Source: Aestuariivirga sp. (lineage in GTDB: Bacteria; Pseudomonadota; Alphaproteobacteria; Rhizobiales; Aestuariivirgaceae). From it: DNA of 62,873 nucleotides. The stretch covers positions 1 through 62,873 of the forward strand of contig JADCDC010000149.1 in the NCBI GenBank assembly GCA_020252385.1, in the 5' to 3' direction. Position 1 is the stretch's first letter, and each line of letters starts with the position of its first letter. Positions 21,321 through 30,093 of the stretch are shown piece by piece. The position numbers and the translations under genes are program-made. Under the pieces are notes generated by a model that worked only from the letters and a program-made list of their open reading frames with translations, had not been told where the DNA came from and ran no database searches.

Positions 21321-21664
21321 CCGACTGGATCGAACACACAACCGACACCTGCCCGGTAGACCCGGCGACGCTGGTGGAGGTGCTGCCAAGAGCAACCATT
21401 ATGATGGAGGCAGCAAAAGCTGGCGTATTTGGTCCTCGGTGGCGGCGTGGAGGCAAAAGCAGCATCACCCACTACCGCATCATCACCCCCGCCAAGCCCC
21501 CGGAGCCCGAGATGACCAAGCCCGAACCCGACTTCATCAACCTCCGTCTGGAGTGCCTGAAGCTGGCGGGCAAGGCCGTCCACGTCTCTGACCCTGACGA
21601 CTGGACGGAGTTTGCCGACGCCCTCCTCCACTACGTCCTCAACGGATCGGTGGACAAGGCGTGA
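21317..21664 (+). CDS. DWI-PV domain protein
   Basis: 115 residues. The N-terminal MTDWIEHTTDTCPVDPATLV is a third copy of the DWI-PV domain seen at 19680; the C-terminal half (INLRLECLKLAGKAVHVSDP) looks like a small helical phage protein. Function unknown. Confidence 0.55.
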   Translation: MTDWIEHTTDTCPVDPATLVEVLPRATIMMEAAKAGVFGPRWRRGGKSSITHYRIITPAKPPEPEMTKPEPDFINLRLECLKLAGKAVHVSDPDDWTEFADALLHYVLNGSVDKA

Positions 21665-21867
21665 GGCTTGGGGCAAAATCACAACATCCTTTCCTCCCCT
21701 GCCCGGGGTTTGGGATTTATCCGACGCCCGTAGGCGGGCACAGTATCCACCCCAGCGGTTTACCGTTGGGCCTCCCGGGGTTCCGGCCTCGGGCATATAC
21801 ACCGGCAAGCCACATCGGCACCGGAATGCGGACAGCCCGAAAATACTGGGTGGAGTCCGCCAAAGCG

Positions 21868-21898
21868 GGGCCGGGGGCAACCTCGGCCCTTGCTTTTT
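21868..21898 (+). terminator. GNRA-loop hairpin terminator 1
   Basis: GGGCCGGGG-GCAA-CCTCGGCCC followed by TTGCTTTTT. Strong stem, GCAA tetraloop, U-rich tail. Confidence 0.65.
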
Positions 21899-22009
21899 GT
21901 GGTGGGGTGGGGCATATGATGCGGGTGTGCTGAGGGAAACGGTCACTGGTTCGCCACACCCCCTTCAGACGAGAAACGTTCCACCTGCCATGCGTAGGAT
22001 GGGCATTCG

Positions 22010-22040
22010 GGGCCGGGGGAAACCTCGGCCCTTGCTTTTT
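22010..22040 (+). terminator. GNRA-loop hairpin terminator 2
   Basis: GGGCCGGGG-GAAA-CCTCGGCCC followed by TTGCTTTTT; a near copy of the one at 21868. Confidence 0.65.
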
Positions 22041-22369
22041 GCGCTATCCAGCTTGCCCACACGCTCGAATGTGCGGCCATGCGACAGCTACGACGTATAA
22101 CCTCCAGCTTATGCGCCGGGCCTGCGGCCATAACTTGTGTGTGTTATGAAACCCCCATCCGTGAGCCACAAGCCGGTTTGCGTGTCATGCGTGAGCCACA
22201 AGCCCGTTGACACCCGCGTGGATCTGGCGCCACATGCCGTCACACCCCACCTGGACCTTTCTGGAGACCACGGGCGACGGGACTTAGAGGCCAGGGCAGC
22301 GCCGCAAGGCGTCAACGCGGGCCGGGAGCGGGGTATTCATAGACCCGTAATGCCTTGGAAGTCGCCGCA

Positions 22370-22400
22370 GGGCCGGGAGCAATCCCGGCCCTTGCTTTAT
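22370..22400 (+). terminator. GNRA-loop hairpin terminator 3
   Basis: GGGCCGGGA-GCAA-TCCCGGCCC followed by TTGCTTTAT. The TTGCTT also serves as a possible -35 box for the next promoter. Confidence 0.55.
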
Positions 22401-22446
22401 GCGCCGGCAGGCGGTAGGGTCTCACGTCAACGGGCCAATGGTGGCC
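22392..22446 (+). promoter_or_regulatory. Promoter plus palindromic leader element
   Basis: TTGCTT (22392-22397), 17-base spacer, TAGGGT (22415-22420), then GGGCCAATGGTGGCC (22432-22446), reading to the gene at 22489. Same promoter-palindrome layout as the leftward early genes at 16.6 kb. Confidence 0.4.
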
Positions 22447-22488
22447 AGTTACAGTTTGGGCCGATAAGTGGCCCGAGGAGACTGCACA

Positions 22489-22827
22489 ATGACTGAACCA
22501 GACGAGGCTATTCTGTGGGCGAGGGAGCGCGCCGCGAGGTGGCAGGACGAAAACGGCGGCGAGGCTGGCCCCAGCTATCGGAGCGGCAAGCTGGACTTCC
22601 TTCTCGGTGAGGAGGTTGAGGGCTACCGCGCCGGTCAGGCCGCATCCGCAGAGAGGATTAAGGCGCTGGAGGAGGTGCTGCGGGAGGGTCTCACTGCTGT
22701 AGCCGCAGCTTACCTACAGGGAACCAACGAAGCTATCCATAACGACCGAACAGACCATAAACATGACCGGATTGTCGTAGCATGGAAGGCCGCCGTCCGC
22801 GCTCTGCTCAAGGAGGCTGACCAGTGA
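22489..22827 (+). CDS. Hypothetical protein
   Basis: 112 residues (MTEPDEAILWARERAARWQD), helical, with SYRSGKLDFLLGEEVEGYRA and a C-terminal IVVAWKAAVRALLKEADQ. It resembles small phage proteins that begin EAIxxARE, of unknown function. GAGGAG lies upstream. First gene after the 824-bp gap. Confidence 0.55.
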   Translation: MTEPDEAILWARERAARWQDENGGEAGPSYRSGKLDFLLGEEVEGYRAGQAASAERIKALEEVLREGLTAVAAAYLQGTNEAIHNDRTDHKHDRIVVAWKAAVRALLKEADQ

Positions 22828-23000
22828 ACCCCGACAACAGGCCCCTTATCGAGCGTGTGCGCGCCCTCGCCAACCGCTTTGACGCAATGGCTATAGGTGC
22901 ACAGAAGATGGCTACACGCTCGCTTCAAGACGCTGAAAACCATCGCCGGGATGCGCGGACCCTGCACGACGCCGCCGATGCTCTCAAGAAAGGAGGCTGA
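22824..23000 (+). CDS. Small helical hypothetical protein
   Basis: 58 residues from a GTG in a GTGA overlap. VRALANRFDAMAIGAQKMAT and later segments predict one long helix. The AAGGAGGCTGACCAGTGA junction recurs at three successive genes here. Confidence 0.5.
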   Translation: MNPDNRPLIERVRALANRFDAMAIGAQKMATRSLQDAENHRRDARTLHDAADALKKGG

Positions 23001-23003
23001 CCA

Positions 23004-23375
23004 GTGAGTGACTGGATCAAACACGACGGCGGACCCCAACCGGTCGCGGACGACGTGTGGGTGGAACTCCAGGGCATCCACGATCCCGACCCTCTCTGGC
23101 ATGCCGAGGCGATTCGATGGGAAGGACGACCGTTTCTTTACCGCGTCCTCAACCAGCACCTGATCGACGCCGCCCGCCTGGAGGGTATCCGGCTAGGGCT
23201 GGAGGCTGCTGCGAGGGAGGCCGACAAGGGTTCGGATCGTCTAGCCGGTGAATGGCGAGAAGGGTTCAAGGCGGACAGCCACCTAGAGGGCCGGAGCGAC
23301 GGCATGGACGAAGCCGCCGAACTGATCCGAGCCCTAGACCCCGCTACCATCGCAAAGGAGGCTGACCGTGAGTGA
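23004..23375 (+). CDS. DWI-PV domain protein
   Basis: 123 residues from GTG 23004, with AAGGAGG upstream. MSDWIKHDGGPQPVADDVWV is a fourth, more diverged DWI-PV domain; the C-terminal half is helical (GIRLGLEAAAREADKGSDRL). Function unknown. Confidence 0.6.
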   Translation: MSDWIKHDGGPQPVADDVWVELQGIHDPDPLWHAEAIRWEGRPFLYRVLNQHLIDAARLEGIRLGLEAAAREADKGSDRLAGEWREGFKADSHLEGRSDGMDEAAELIRALDPATIAKEADRE

Positions 23376-23541
23376 GCCACCCTTCACCCCCATCGACCCC
23401 GTCCGCTTCGCCGCCCGCCTGTTCCCCCGCTCTTACAGCCGCCCGTTCACAGACTGGATGGAGGCTACACGGCCACGGACGGACGTGAAGGAACGGGCCT
23501 ATTGCTGGCCGAACCTGACGAGGAAGGCTTCGTGGCGATGA
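23368..23541 (+). CDS. Small basic hypothetical protein
   Basis: 57 residues from GTG 23368 (MSEPPFTPIDPVRFAARLFP), after GGAGGCTGACC. Its TGA overlaps the ATG of the cytosine methyltransferase, which supports it as a coupled gene. Confidence 0.45.
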   Translation: MSEPPFTPIDPVRFAARLFPRSYSRPFTDWMEATRPRTDVKERAYCWPNLTRKASWR

Positions 23542-24899
23542 GGTACCTGTCCCTGTTCAGTGGCATCGAGGCTGCGAGCGTGGCGTGGGAGCCGCTTGGC
23601 TGGGAGTGCGTGGCCGTGGCGGAGGTGGACGCCTTCGCCAGCGCGGTCCTGGCGCACCGCTACCCGTCCGTCCCGAACCTCGGCGACGTGACGAAGATCG
23701 ACGCGGCGGATCTCGCCGCACTGGGTCGCATTGACCTTGTCGTGTTTGGATCGCCCTGCCAGGACCTGTCCGTGGCGGGCAAGAGGGAGGGGCTGGCCGG
23801 TGAGCGCAGCAAACTGTTTCACACTGCCGTCGACATCGTGCGATGGGCAAGGGAGTACTGCGGCTGCCGATGGGCCTTGTGGGAGAACGTCTGCGGAGCC
23901 TTCAGCAGCAACAAGGGACGAGACTTTGCAGCAGTGGTTGGCGAACTGGCGGGTGTCGACGTCCTCGTCCCGCCCAAGGGCTGGGGCACGGAGGGCGCCG
24001 CCGTTGGCACCGAAGGAATGGTCGAGTGGGCCGTGCTGGACGCGCAATGGTTCGGAGTGGCGCAGCGGCGCCGTCGCGTGTTCGCTCTCGCAGACTTTGG
24101 AGACTGGGCCAGTCGACCGCCGGTTCTTCTTGAGCCCCAAAGCCTGCGCGGGGATTCTCCGCCGAGCCGAACGGCGGGGAAAGGCACTTCCGCCGATGTT
24201 GCACCAGGCCTTGTCGCAAGTGGCCGGGGCGTCGAGCGAACCGGAGACACCCGAGGACAAGACCCTGTAGTGGCGGTTCGCAGCATCAGCACCGGAGACG
24301 TGTCCCACTGCCTGAACGCCGGCGGCATGGGGCGGATCGACTACGAGACCGAGACGATGGTCGTCGAGCCCTACACCCTCGCCATTCGCGGACGGGAAGG
24401 TGGCGCAACGCTGGAGGCCCGGCAGGACGGCCTGTCGAACGCCATCCTGACACCTACCGGCGGACGAGCGGGGATTGGCGTCGGGGCGGTTGCGTTTTCC
24501 ATCATGCCGATGAACAGCGGCAAGGACTACAAGGCCCGCGAGACGGACATCGCCCAGCCGATCATGGCGGCGGGCGGCAGGATCGGGAACCAAGGCGGTG
24601 ACGCCGTGGTAGCCTTTGCGCCCGATGTCGCCCGAAGTCTGACCGCTAGACACGACAGCAGCCCCTGTGTGGACCGTGGGATGGAAGTGGTCGCGCAACC
24701 CGGCCTCCAAGTCCGTCGCCTCACCCCCACCGAGTGCGAGCGCCTTCAGGGCTTCCCAGACGGTCATACTTTAATCCCCTTCCGCGGCAAGCCCGCGGCA
24801 GATGGCCCGAGATACAAGGCCCTTGGGAACTCAATGGCAGTTCCTGTCATGTCCTGGGTGGCCAAACAGATCGAAATTGCAGAGAGTGGCTTGACATGA
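23538..24899 (+). CDS. DNA cytosine-5 methyltransferase
   Basis: 453 residues from ATG 23538. All main C5 motifs are visible: I (LFSGIEAASVAWEPLGW), IV with the catalytic Cys (FGSPCQDLSVAGKREGL), VI (WENV), VIII (QRRRRVF), and C-terminal IX/X (RRLTPTECERLQGFPDG; YKALGNSMAVPVM). The long central region (about residues 205-395) is the target recognition part and includes SLTARHDSS, common in phage enzymes. Target sequence unknown. Likely protects phage DNA from host restriction. Confidence 0.92.
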   Translation: MRYLSLFSGIEAASVAWEPLGWECVAVAEVDAFASAVLAHRYPSVPNLGDVTKIDAADLAALGRIDLVVFGSPCQDLSVAGKREGLAGERSKLFHTAVDIVRWAREYCGCRWALWENVCGAFSSNKGRDFAAVVGELAGVDVLVPPKGWGTEGAAVGTEGMVEWAVLDAQWFGVAQRRRRVFALADFGDWASRPPVLLEPQSLRGDSPPSRTAGKGTSADVAPGLVASGRGVERTGDTRGQDPVVAVRSISTGDVSHCLNAGGMGRIDYETETMVVEPYTLAIRGREGGATLEARQDGLSNAILTPTGGRAGIGVGAVAFSIMPMNSGKDYKARETDIAQPIMAAGGRIGNQGGDAVVAFAPDVARSLTARHDSSPCVDRGMEVVAQPGLQVRRLTPTECERLQGFPDGHTLIPFRGKPAADGPRYKALGNSMAVPVMSWVAKQIEIAESGLT

Positions 24900-25111
24900 T
24901 GACCGGCGAAGAGTTGCGGGAAGCCCGCGAAGACCTTAATCTCACCCGCCAAGAGTTGGCTGACATCCTGCGCTTCGGCGCGAACGGCGAAAGGCGGATC
25001 CGACGCATGGAGCGAGGCGAGATTGAGGTGTCAGGCCCGGTGTCGGTCGTCATTGACGCCCTGCTCGACGGCTGGTCGCCCGAGGACGGCTGGCAGTCGG
25101 ATGACGGCTGA
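24896..25111 (+). CDS. XRE-type HTH protein
   Basis: 71 residues. MTGEELREAREDLNLTRQEL followed by ADILRFGANGERRIRRMERG is an XRE-like helix-turn-helix. It overlaps the methyltransferase stop (ATGA). Located just before terL, it may regulate late genes. Confidence 0.65.
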   Translation: MMTGEELREAREDLNLTRQELADILRFGANGERRIRRMERGEIEVSGPVSVVIDALLDGWSPEDGWQSDDG

Positions 25112-25349
25112 CGAGGTGGTGGCGCGGCTCACCGGCGAGGCGGCTTACCTGAGCCTCACGCATGGCGTCCTCGTCATGGCCAATGGGCGACGCATCCCGC
25201 TCGTGCGCATGTACGACAAGGACGGGGATCCTACGGTCCACGCCGACGAGGCCGTCACCTTCCTGCTGAACGGCCCGGACTGCGGCGCCCCGAGCGGCTA
25301 CGTCCTGCTACCGTGCGACATGTTCGACCTGCTGGGGACACTGCATTGA
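25101..25349 (+). CDS. Small hypothetical protein
   Basis: 82 residues (MTADEVVARLTGEAAYLSLT), beta-rich core with GRRIPLVRMYDKDGDPTVHA. It overlaps the HTH gene by 11 bases and terL by 4. No family recognised. Confidence 0.5.
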   Translation: MTADEVVARLTGEAAYLSLTHGVLVMANGRRIPLVRMYDKDGDPTVHADEAVTFLLNGPDCGAPSGYVLLPCDMFDLLGTLH

Positions 25350-27571
25350 CGTTCACCCGCGAGCAACTGATGGCCCTGTCCAAGGAGGACCTGCTGTTCC
25401 TCGACTGGCAGGCTCGTTGGCACGCGACAGCCCGACCGGACCAGATTCCACCAGAAACCGACTGGACGGAGATGGGTATACAGGCCGGGCGCGGGTACGG
25501 AAAGCAGCTTTGCAAGGAGACGCCGATCCCGACGCCCTCCGGCTGGCGGCGACTTGGCGACTTGGAGGTCGGCGACGAGGTCTTTGACGAGACTGGCGCC
25601 CCGTGCCGCATCGTCGCCACCTACGAGCAGCCCGTCACTCGCGCTTACCGCCTGACTTTTAGCGACGGGGCGACGATCACGGCCTGCGAGGACCACCTGT
25701 GGGTCACGTTTTTGGCCGAGGATCTCGGGGCGATTGACTATCTGCCGGAGGGTTGGGCCAAACTGCCGGCGGCCAAGGTCAGGACGACCGACGAAATCGT
25801 CAAAACCCTGTTCACGGCGGACGGGAAACCGAACCACCGCATCCCGGCCTGCCGGGAACTAAAGTATGCCGACAAAGGCATCGACATCGGGGAGTTGTGG
25901 GCTTTTGGCTTTCGTCTCACCGACACCGCGGACCCCATACCGTCTGAATATCTGCAAACCTCATGGGAGCAGCGGCTGTACCTGTTGAGCGGGCTCTCAA
26001 ACAGGCCGAACCGCGGCCCGGGGGTGGTCTGCAAGTCCGAAACGCAGGCGAAAAGCGTCCTAGAACTCGTCCGCTCCATGGGTATGGTGGTGGCGCCGAT
26101 TGAGGCGCAAAACGGCGAGTATACCGTCCGTTGGGGGTCCATTGGCGACGATCTAGCGGCTTTCCACCGCATGATCGTCGCCGCCGAAGAGGTGGCGCCG
26201 GCGCCCATGCGCTGCCTGACGGTCGACAGCCCGAACAGTATGTTCCTGTGCGGCGAGGCGCTGATCCCGACGCACAACACCCGCATTGGCGCTGAGTGGC
26301 TCGGAAAGAAAGCATACAGGGACACTGAGCGCCTTCCTCATGCAGTAATCGCGCCAACTCTTAATGACGTGCGCTTTACCTGTTTTGAAGGCCATTCCGG
26401 GTTGCTTAACGTCATCCCGCCAGAACTCGTTGAAGACTACAACAAGACTAATCTGCAAATCAAACTTATTAACGGCGTCGCAATCCGGGGATTCAGCGCC
26501 GAGGAGCCGGAGCGCCTGCGCGGTCCCCAATTTGCCGCCTTGTGGGGTGATGAATTGGCGGCTTGGAGCCGTGACGAGGAGACGTGGGACATGGCCATGT
26601 TCGGCCTGCGTCTCGGTCGCCACCCGCAGGTCATGTGGACCTCGACGCCCAAGCCCAAAACCCTGATCCGCAAGCTGACGGAGCCCAAGCCGGGCCGCAT
26701 CATCGTCCGCGGCTCGACCTACGACAACCGGGAGAACCTGGCGCCGTCCTTTTTCGAGGCGCTCAAGAAGTACGAGGGCACCAAACTTGGCCGTCAGGAA
26801 CTGGAAGGCGAACTGATCGACGCCGAGGAGGGCGGCATCATCGCCCGCTCGTGGTTCAAGATGTGGCCGGCCAGCAAGCCGCTGCCCAAGTTCGAGTGGA
26901 TCATCATGTCCCTCGACACGGCCTTCACCGAGCGGACCCTCAACAAGCGCACCCACGACCCCGACCCGTCGGCCTGCGCCGTGTTCGGCATCTTCTGGCA
27001 CGAGGACGTGATGAACGTGCTGGTCCTCGATTGCTGGAGCGACCACCTCGGGATGCCAGACCTCATCACCCGGGTGAAGCGCGAGTTGAACGTGGCCTAC
27101 GGCGATGACGAGGACACCTCGCTCATCAAGCCAATGTTCGGCCCCTCCAAGCCCATGACCAGCGGTCGCAAGCCCGATCTGCTCGTCATCGAGGACAAGG
27201 GCAGCGGCATCAGCCTGCGCCAGTCGCTGTCAAAGGAAGGCATACACGCCTATCCCTACAACCCCGGTCGCGCCGACAAGCTGGCCCGCCTGCACATGGT
27301 AAGCCATCTGTTCGCCCGTGGTTATTTCTGGCTACCCGAAAGCGAAAAGCGGCCCGGCAAGCCGCGCACTTGGACCGAGCCCGCGCTGGACCAACTCTGC
27401 TCATTCCGGGGCGGCGGCTCCATCAAGCACGACGACTTCGTGGACGTTTTCAGTCAGGCCGCGCGCGTAATCATGGACAAGGGCCTGCTTTCCGGTGTAA
27501 AGCGAGAAAGCAAGTCCGTCCGCGAGGCCCCGGCCCCGCCGAAAACTCGCGTGAACCCCTACGCTATCTGA
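25346..27571 (+). CDS. terL: Terminase large subunit interrupted by an intein
   Basis: 741 codons from TTG 25346 (TTGA overlap); an ATG at 25370 is an alternative. The packaging ATPase has its P-loop AGRGYGK|T split by an intein between Lys and Thr. Walker B is ALWGDELAAW and the coupling motif is TSTPKP. The nuclease domain shows the acidic residues in MSLDTAFTE, LVIEDKGSG and HDDFVDVFSQ. After removal of 258 intein residues the enzyme is about 483 residues, normal for TerL. It cuts and pumps DNA into the capsid with the portal encoded next. Confidence 0.92.
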   Translation: MTFTREQLMALSKEDLLFLDWQARWHATARPDQIPPETDWTEMGIQAGRGYGKQLCKETPIPTPSGWRRLGDLEVGDEVFDETGAPCRIVATYEQPVTRAYRLTFSDGATITACEDHLWVTFLAEDLGAIDYLPEGWAKLPAAKVRTTDEIVKTLFTADGKPNHRIPACRELKYADKGIDIGELWAFGFRLTDTADPIPSEYLQTSWEQRLYLLSGLSNRPNRGPGVVCKSETQAKSVLELVRSMGMVVAPIEAQNGEYTVRWGSIGDDLAAFHRMIVAAEEVAPAPMRCLTVDSPNSMFLCGEALIPTHNTRIGAEWLGKKAYRDTERLPHAVIAPTLNDVRFTCFEGHSGLLNVIPPELVEDYNKTNLQIKLINGVAIRGFSAEEPERLRGPQFAALWGDELAAWSRDEETWDMAMFGLRLGRHPQVMWTSTPKPKTLIRKLTEPKPGRIIVRGSTYDNRENLAPSFFEALKKYEGTKLGRQELEGELIDAEEGGIIARSWFKMWPASKPLPKFEWIIMSLDTAFTERTLNKRTHDPDPSACAVFGIFWHEDVMNVLVLDCWSDHLGMPDLITRVKRELNVAYGDDEDTSLIKPMFGPSKPMTSGRKPDLLVIEDKGSGISLRQSLSKEGIHAYPYNPGRADKLARLHMVSHLFARGYFWLPESEKRPGKPRTWTEPALDQLCSFRGGGSIKHDDFVDVFSQAARVIMDKGLLSGVKRESKSVREAPAPPKTRVNPYAI
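25505..26278 (+). other. Class 3-like intein in the TerL P-loop (258 codons)
   Basis: Starts at Gln (QLCKETPIPTPSGW) right after GRGYGK and ends ALIPTHN before Thr +1. The first residue is not a nucleophile; instead the triad of class 3 inteins is present: Trp in block B (CEDHLWVT), Cys in block F (MRCLTVDSP) and Thr in block G (PTHN). The middle has two degenerate LAGLIDADG-like stretches (ELWAFGFRLTD; RLYLLSGLSN) lacking the acidic catalytic residues, so the endonuclease is probably dead. Confidence 0.8.
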
Positions 27572-27578
27572 GGCCCGC

Positions 27579-30080
27579 ATGGATCCCGAAGACGATCAGC
27601 CGGAAGAGAGCGAGGTTTACGAACTGGAGGACGAGGAGACCGACGTCGTCGACACTGAGGACGGCGGCGCTATCGTCACGCTGGACGAGGACGACAGCGA
27701 CGGGCCGTCTGCGGAGTTCCTCCAGAACCTGGCCGAGACGCTGCCAGACACCGAACTCAAGACGCTGGCCAGCCAAATCCTTGAGTTCGTGGAGCGTGAC
27801 CGGGAGGCTCGGTCCAAGCGCGACGAGCAGTATGAGGAGGGCATCCGGCGCACAGGCCTTGGGGACGACGCTCCCGGCGGGGCGGGTTTCCAAGGGGCCA
27901 GCCGCGTGGTCCACCCGCTGCTGACCGAGGCGTGTGTCGACTTCTCGTCCCGCGCCATCAAGGAGTTGTTCCCGGCGAACGGGCCGGTCAAGGACTTCAT
28001 CCCCGGCAAGGTCACCCGCGACAAGATCGCCAAGGCCCGTCGCAAGACGGCCTACATGAACTGGCAGTTGACGAAGCAGGCGCCGGAGTTCCGCTCGGAA
28101 CTGGAGCAGCTTCTGACGCAGGTGCCGCTGGGCGGGGCGCAATACCTCAAGGTCGGCTGGAAAGAGGCGAAGAACCGCCCCAGCTTCCTGTTCGTCGCTA
28201 TCGACGAGATGCTCATTCCGTTCGCGGCGACCAACTTCTACACGGCGCAGCGCAAGACCCACGTCCAGTACCTGACGCAACTGGACTACGACCAGCGCGT
28301 CAAGTCCGGCATGTATCGCGACGTGGACCTGGTTCCGGTGGGCATGGACCCCGACCGCACCAAGGCGGACGTCGCCAACGACAAGGTCGAGGGGCGCGAG
28401 GAGACCGCGTACAACGAGGACGGCCTGCGCACGGTCTTCGAGGTCCACACTACCGTTGACATCGAGGACGACCGCACGGACGGGCCGGCGCCCTACATCA
28501 TCACGATAGACAAGTCGACGTCCTGCGTCCTGAGCATCTATCGCAACTGGGACGAGGACGACGAGACCGAGGAAGAACTCCAGTGGTTCGTGGAGTTCCC
28601 CTTCGTGCCGTGGCGGGGCGCCTACCCCATCGGCATCACGCACATGATCGGCGGCCTGTCCGCCGCGGCTACGGGCGCTTTGCGGGCGCTCCTAGACTCG
28701 GCGCACATCAGCAACAGTCAGACCATGCTGCAACTGAAGGGCGCAGGCATTGGTGGCCAGACCATCGACATCCAGCCCACGCAAGTGGCGCAGATCGAGG
28801 GCGGCATCGGCGCGGACGACATCCGCAAGGTGGCCATGCCACTGCCGTTCAACCAGCCCTCTGCCGTGTTGTTCCAACTGCTCGGCTTCCTTGTGGAGTC
28901 GGGTAAGGGCGTCGTGCGCACCACCATGGACGACGTGTCCGATGGCAACGCCAACGTGCCCGTCGGCACCACCATGGCGAAGATCGAGCAGGGGATGGTG
29001 GTGTTCAGCGCCATCCACATGCGGCTTCACAACGCCATGGGCCGGTTGCTGGATATCCTGCATCGCCTCAACGGCATGTATCTCGACGACGATGCGCAGG
29101 AGGATGAACTCGGCGAGGAGATCGCGACCCGGGCTGACTTCGCCGGGCCGATGGACGTCATCCCCGTCAGCGACCCCAACATCTTCTCTGAGACCCAGCG
29201 CATCGCGCAAATCCAGACCATCGCCCAGCGGGCGGCGGTCCAGCCGAACCTCTACAACGCCCGCAAGGTGGAGGAGCGGATCCTTGAGACGCTGAAGGTC
29301 CCCAACGCCTCTGACCTGCTGGTGCCGCCCGTCGAGCCCAAGGAGCAGAACGCGGTGGCCGAGAACGTGGCCATGACCATGGGCCGGCCTGTCATCGCCT
29401 TCCCGCAGCAGGACCACATCGCCCACTTGGAGGCGCACCTCGGCTACATGCTGAACCCGGTGCTTGGGGCCAACCGGCTGATCGCCCCGCAGTTCCTGCC
29501 CGGTGTGCTGAACCACATCAAGGAGCACATGGCTCTGTGGTACGCCCAGCAGGTCTACGAGTTGAGCAATCAGGCGACCGGCATGGACATGGGCGACGCC
29601 GTGCGCGAGAACAAGAGCGTGGCGGACAAGCAGTCCTTCGACCGGATGCTGGCGCAAGCGTCGAACACCGTGTCGCAGCGCGCCGCCGAGGCGTTCGGCG
29701 ACATGCCGCCGGTCATCGAGCAGGCCGTGCAGATGCTCCAGTCCCTGTCGCCGCAAGCCCCGCAGGACCCCGCTGTCCAAGCCGCCATGGCCGAGACCGA
29801 GCGTCGGGCGGCGGCGGATCAGGCCAAGGCGCAATACGACGCCCAGCGCCTCCAGATCGAGCAGCAGGACAATCAGGTCGACGCGCAGATGCAGCAGGCC
29901 AAGCTGGAGGCTGAGATGCAGGCCGACCAGATGCAGCAGCAGGCCGAGGACCAGCGGGCTGCGATGGAGATGCAGGCTCGCGTCGCCATGAACGACGCCG
30001 ACAACCAGACGGCCATGTTGCTCGCCCATGTGGGCGGCGACGAGCCGGCGGTGAACCCGAACCCCAACCCCCAGCCCTAG
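27579..30080 (+). CDS. Portal protein
   Basis: 833 residues. Acidic N-terminus; the core has RVVHPLLTEACVDFSSRAIK and ELFPANGPVKDF, then YMNWQLTKQAPEFRSEL and later GALRALLDSAHISNSQTML, all typical of the large portal proteins of P22-like podoviruses. The last 130 residues are Gln/Ala-rich coiled coil (QQDNQVDAQMQQAKLEAEM), comparable to the barrel/tail extension of such portals. It forms the dodecameric DNA gate and follows terL directly. Confidence 0.85.
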   Translation: MDPEDDQPEESEVYELEDEETDVVDTEDGGAIVTLDEDDSDGPSAEFLQNLAETLPDTELKTLASQILEFVERDREARSKRDEQYEEGIRRTGLGDDAPGGAGFQGASRVVHPLLTEACVDFSSRAIKELFPANGPVKDFIPGKVTRDKIAKARRKTAYMNWQLTKQAPEFRSELEQLLTQVPLGGAQYLKVGWKEAKNRPSFLFVAIDEMLIPFAATNFYTAQRKTHVQYLTQLDYDQRVKSGMYRDVDLVPVGMDPDRTKADVANDKVEGREETAYNEDGLRTVFEVHTTVDIEDDRTDGPAPYIITIDKSTSCVLSIYRNWDEDDETEEELQWFVEFPFVPWRGAYPIGITHMIGGLSAAATGALRALLDSAHISNSQTMLQLKGAGIGGQTIDIQPTQVAQIEGGIGADDIRKVAMPLPFNQPSAVLFQLLGFLVESGKGVVRTTMDDVSDGNANVPVGTTMAKIEQGMVVFSAIHMRLHNAMGRLLDILHRLNGMYLDDDAQEDELGEEIATRADFAGPMDVIPVSDPNIFSETQRIAQIQTIAQRAAVQPNLYNARKVEERILETLKVPNASDLLVPPVEPKEQNAVAENVAMTMGRPVIAFPQQDHIAHLEAHLGYMLNPVLGANRLIAPQFLPGVLNHIKEHMALWYAQQVYELSNQATGMDMGDAVRENKSVADKQSFDRMLAQASNTVSQRAAEAFGDMPPVIEQAVQMLQSLSPQAPQDPAVQAAMAETERRAAADQAKAQYDAQRLQIEQQDNQVDAQMQQAKLEAEMQADQMQQQAEDQRAAMEMQARVAMNDADNQTAMLLAHVGGDEPAVNPNPNPQP

Positions 30081-30093
30081 AGGACATCTCCTG

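Larger units (their letters stand above)
21665..22488 (+). other. 824-bp gap with three GNRA-loop hairpins and a promoter
   Basis: No convincing gene. It holds three closely related hairpins ending in TTGCTTT (listed separately), a GCCCG/CGGGC hairpin near 21726, two direct copies of GTGAGCCACAAGCC (22161 and 22191), and a promoter with palindromic leader near 22392-22446. A 119-codon frame at 22137 overlaps the hairpins and has odd composition. The region separates two sets of small genes and may be a regulatory or termination zone. Confidence 0.55.

Noticed and set aside
22137..22496. 119-codon frame on the plus strand
   Set aside because: It covers a hairpin terminator and a promoter-palindrome unit, contains a direct-repeat artefact (VSHKPV twice) and overlaps the well-supported start at 22489.
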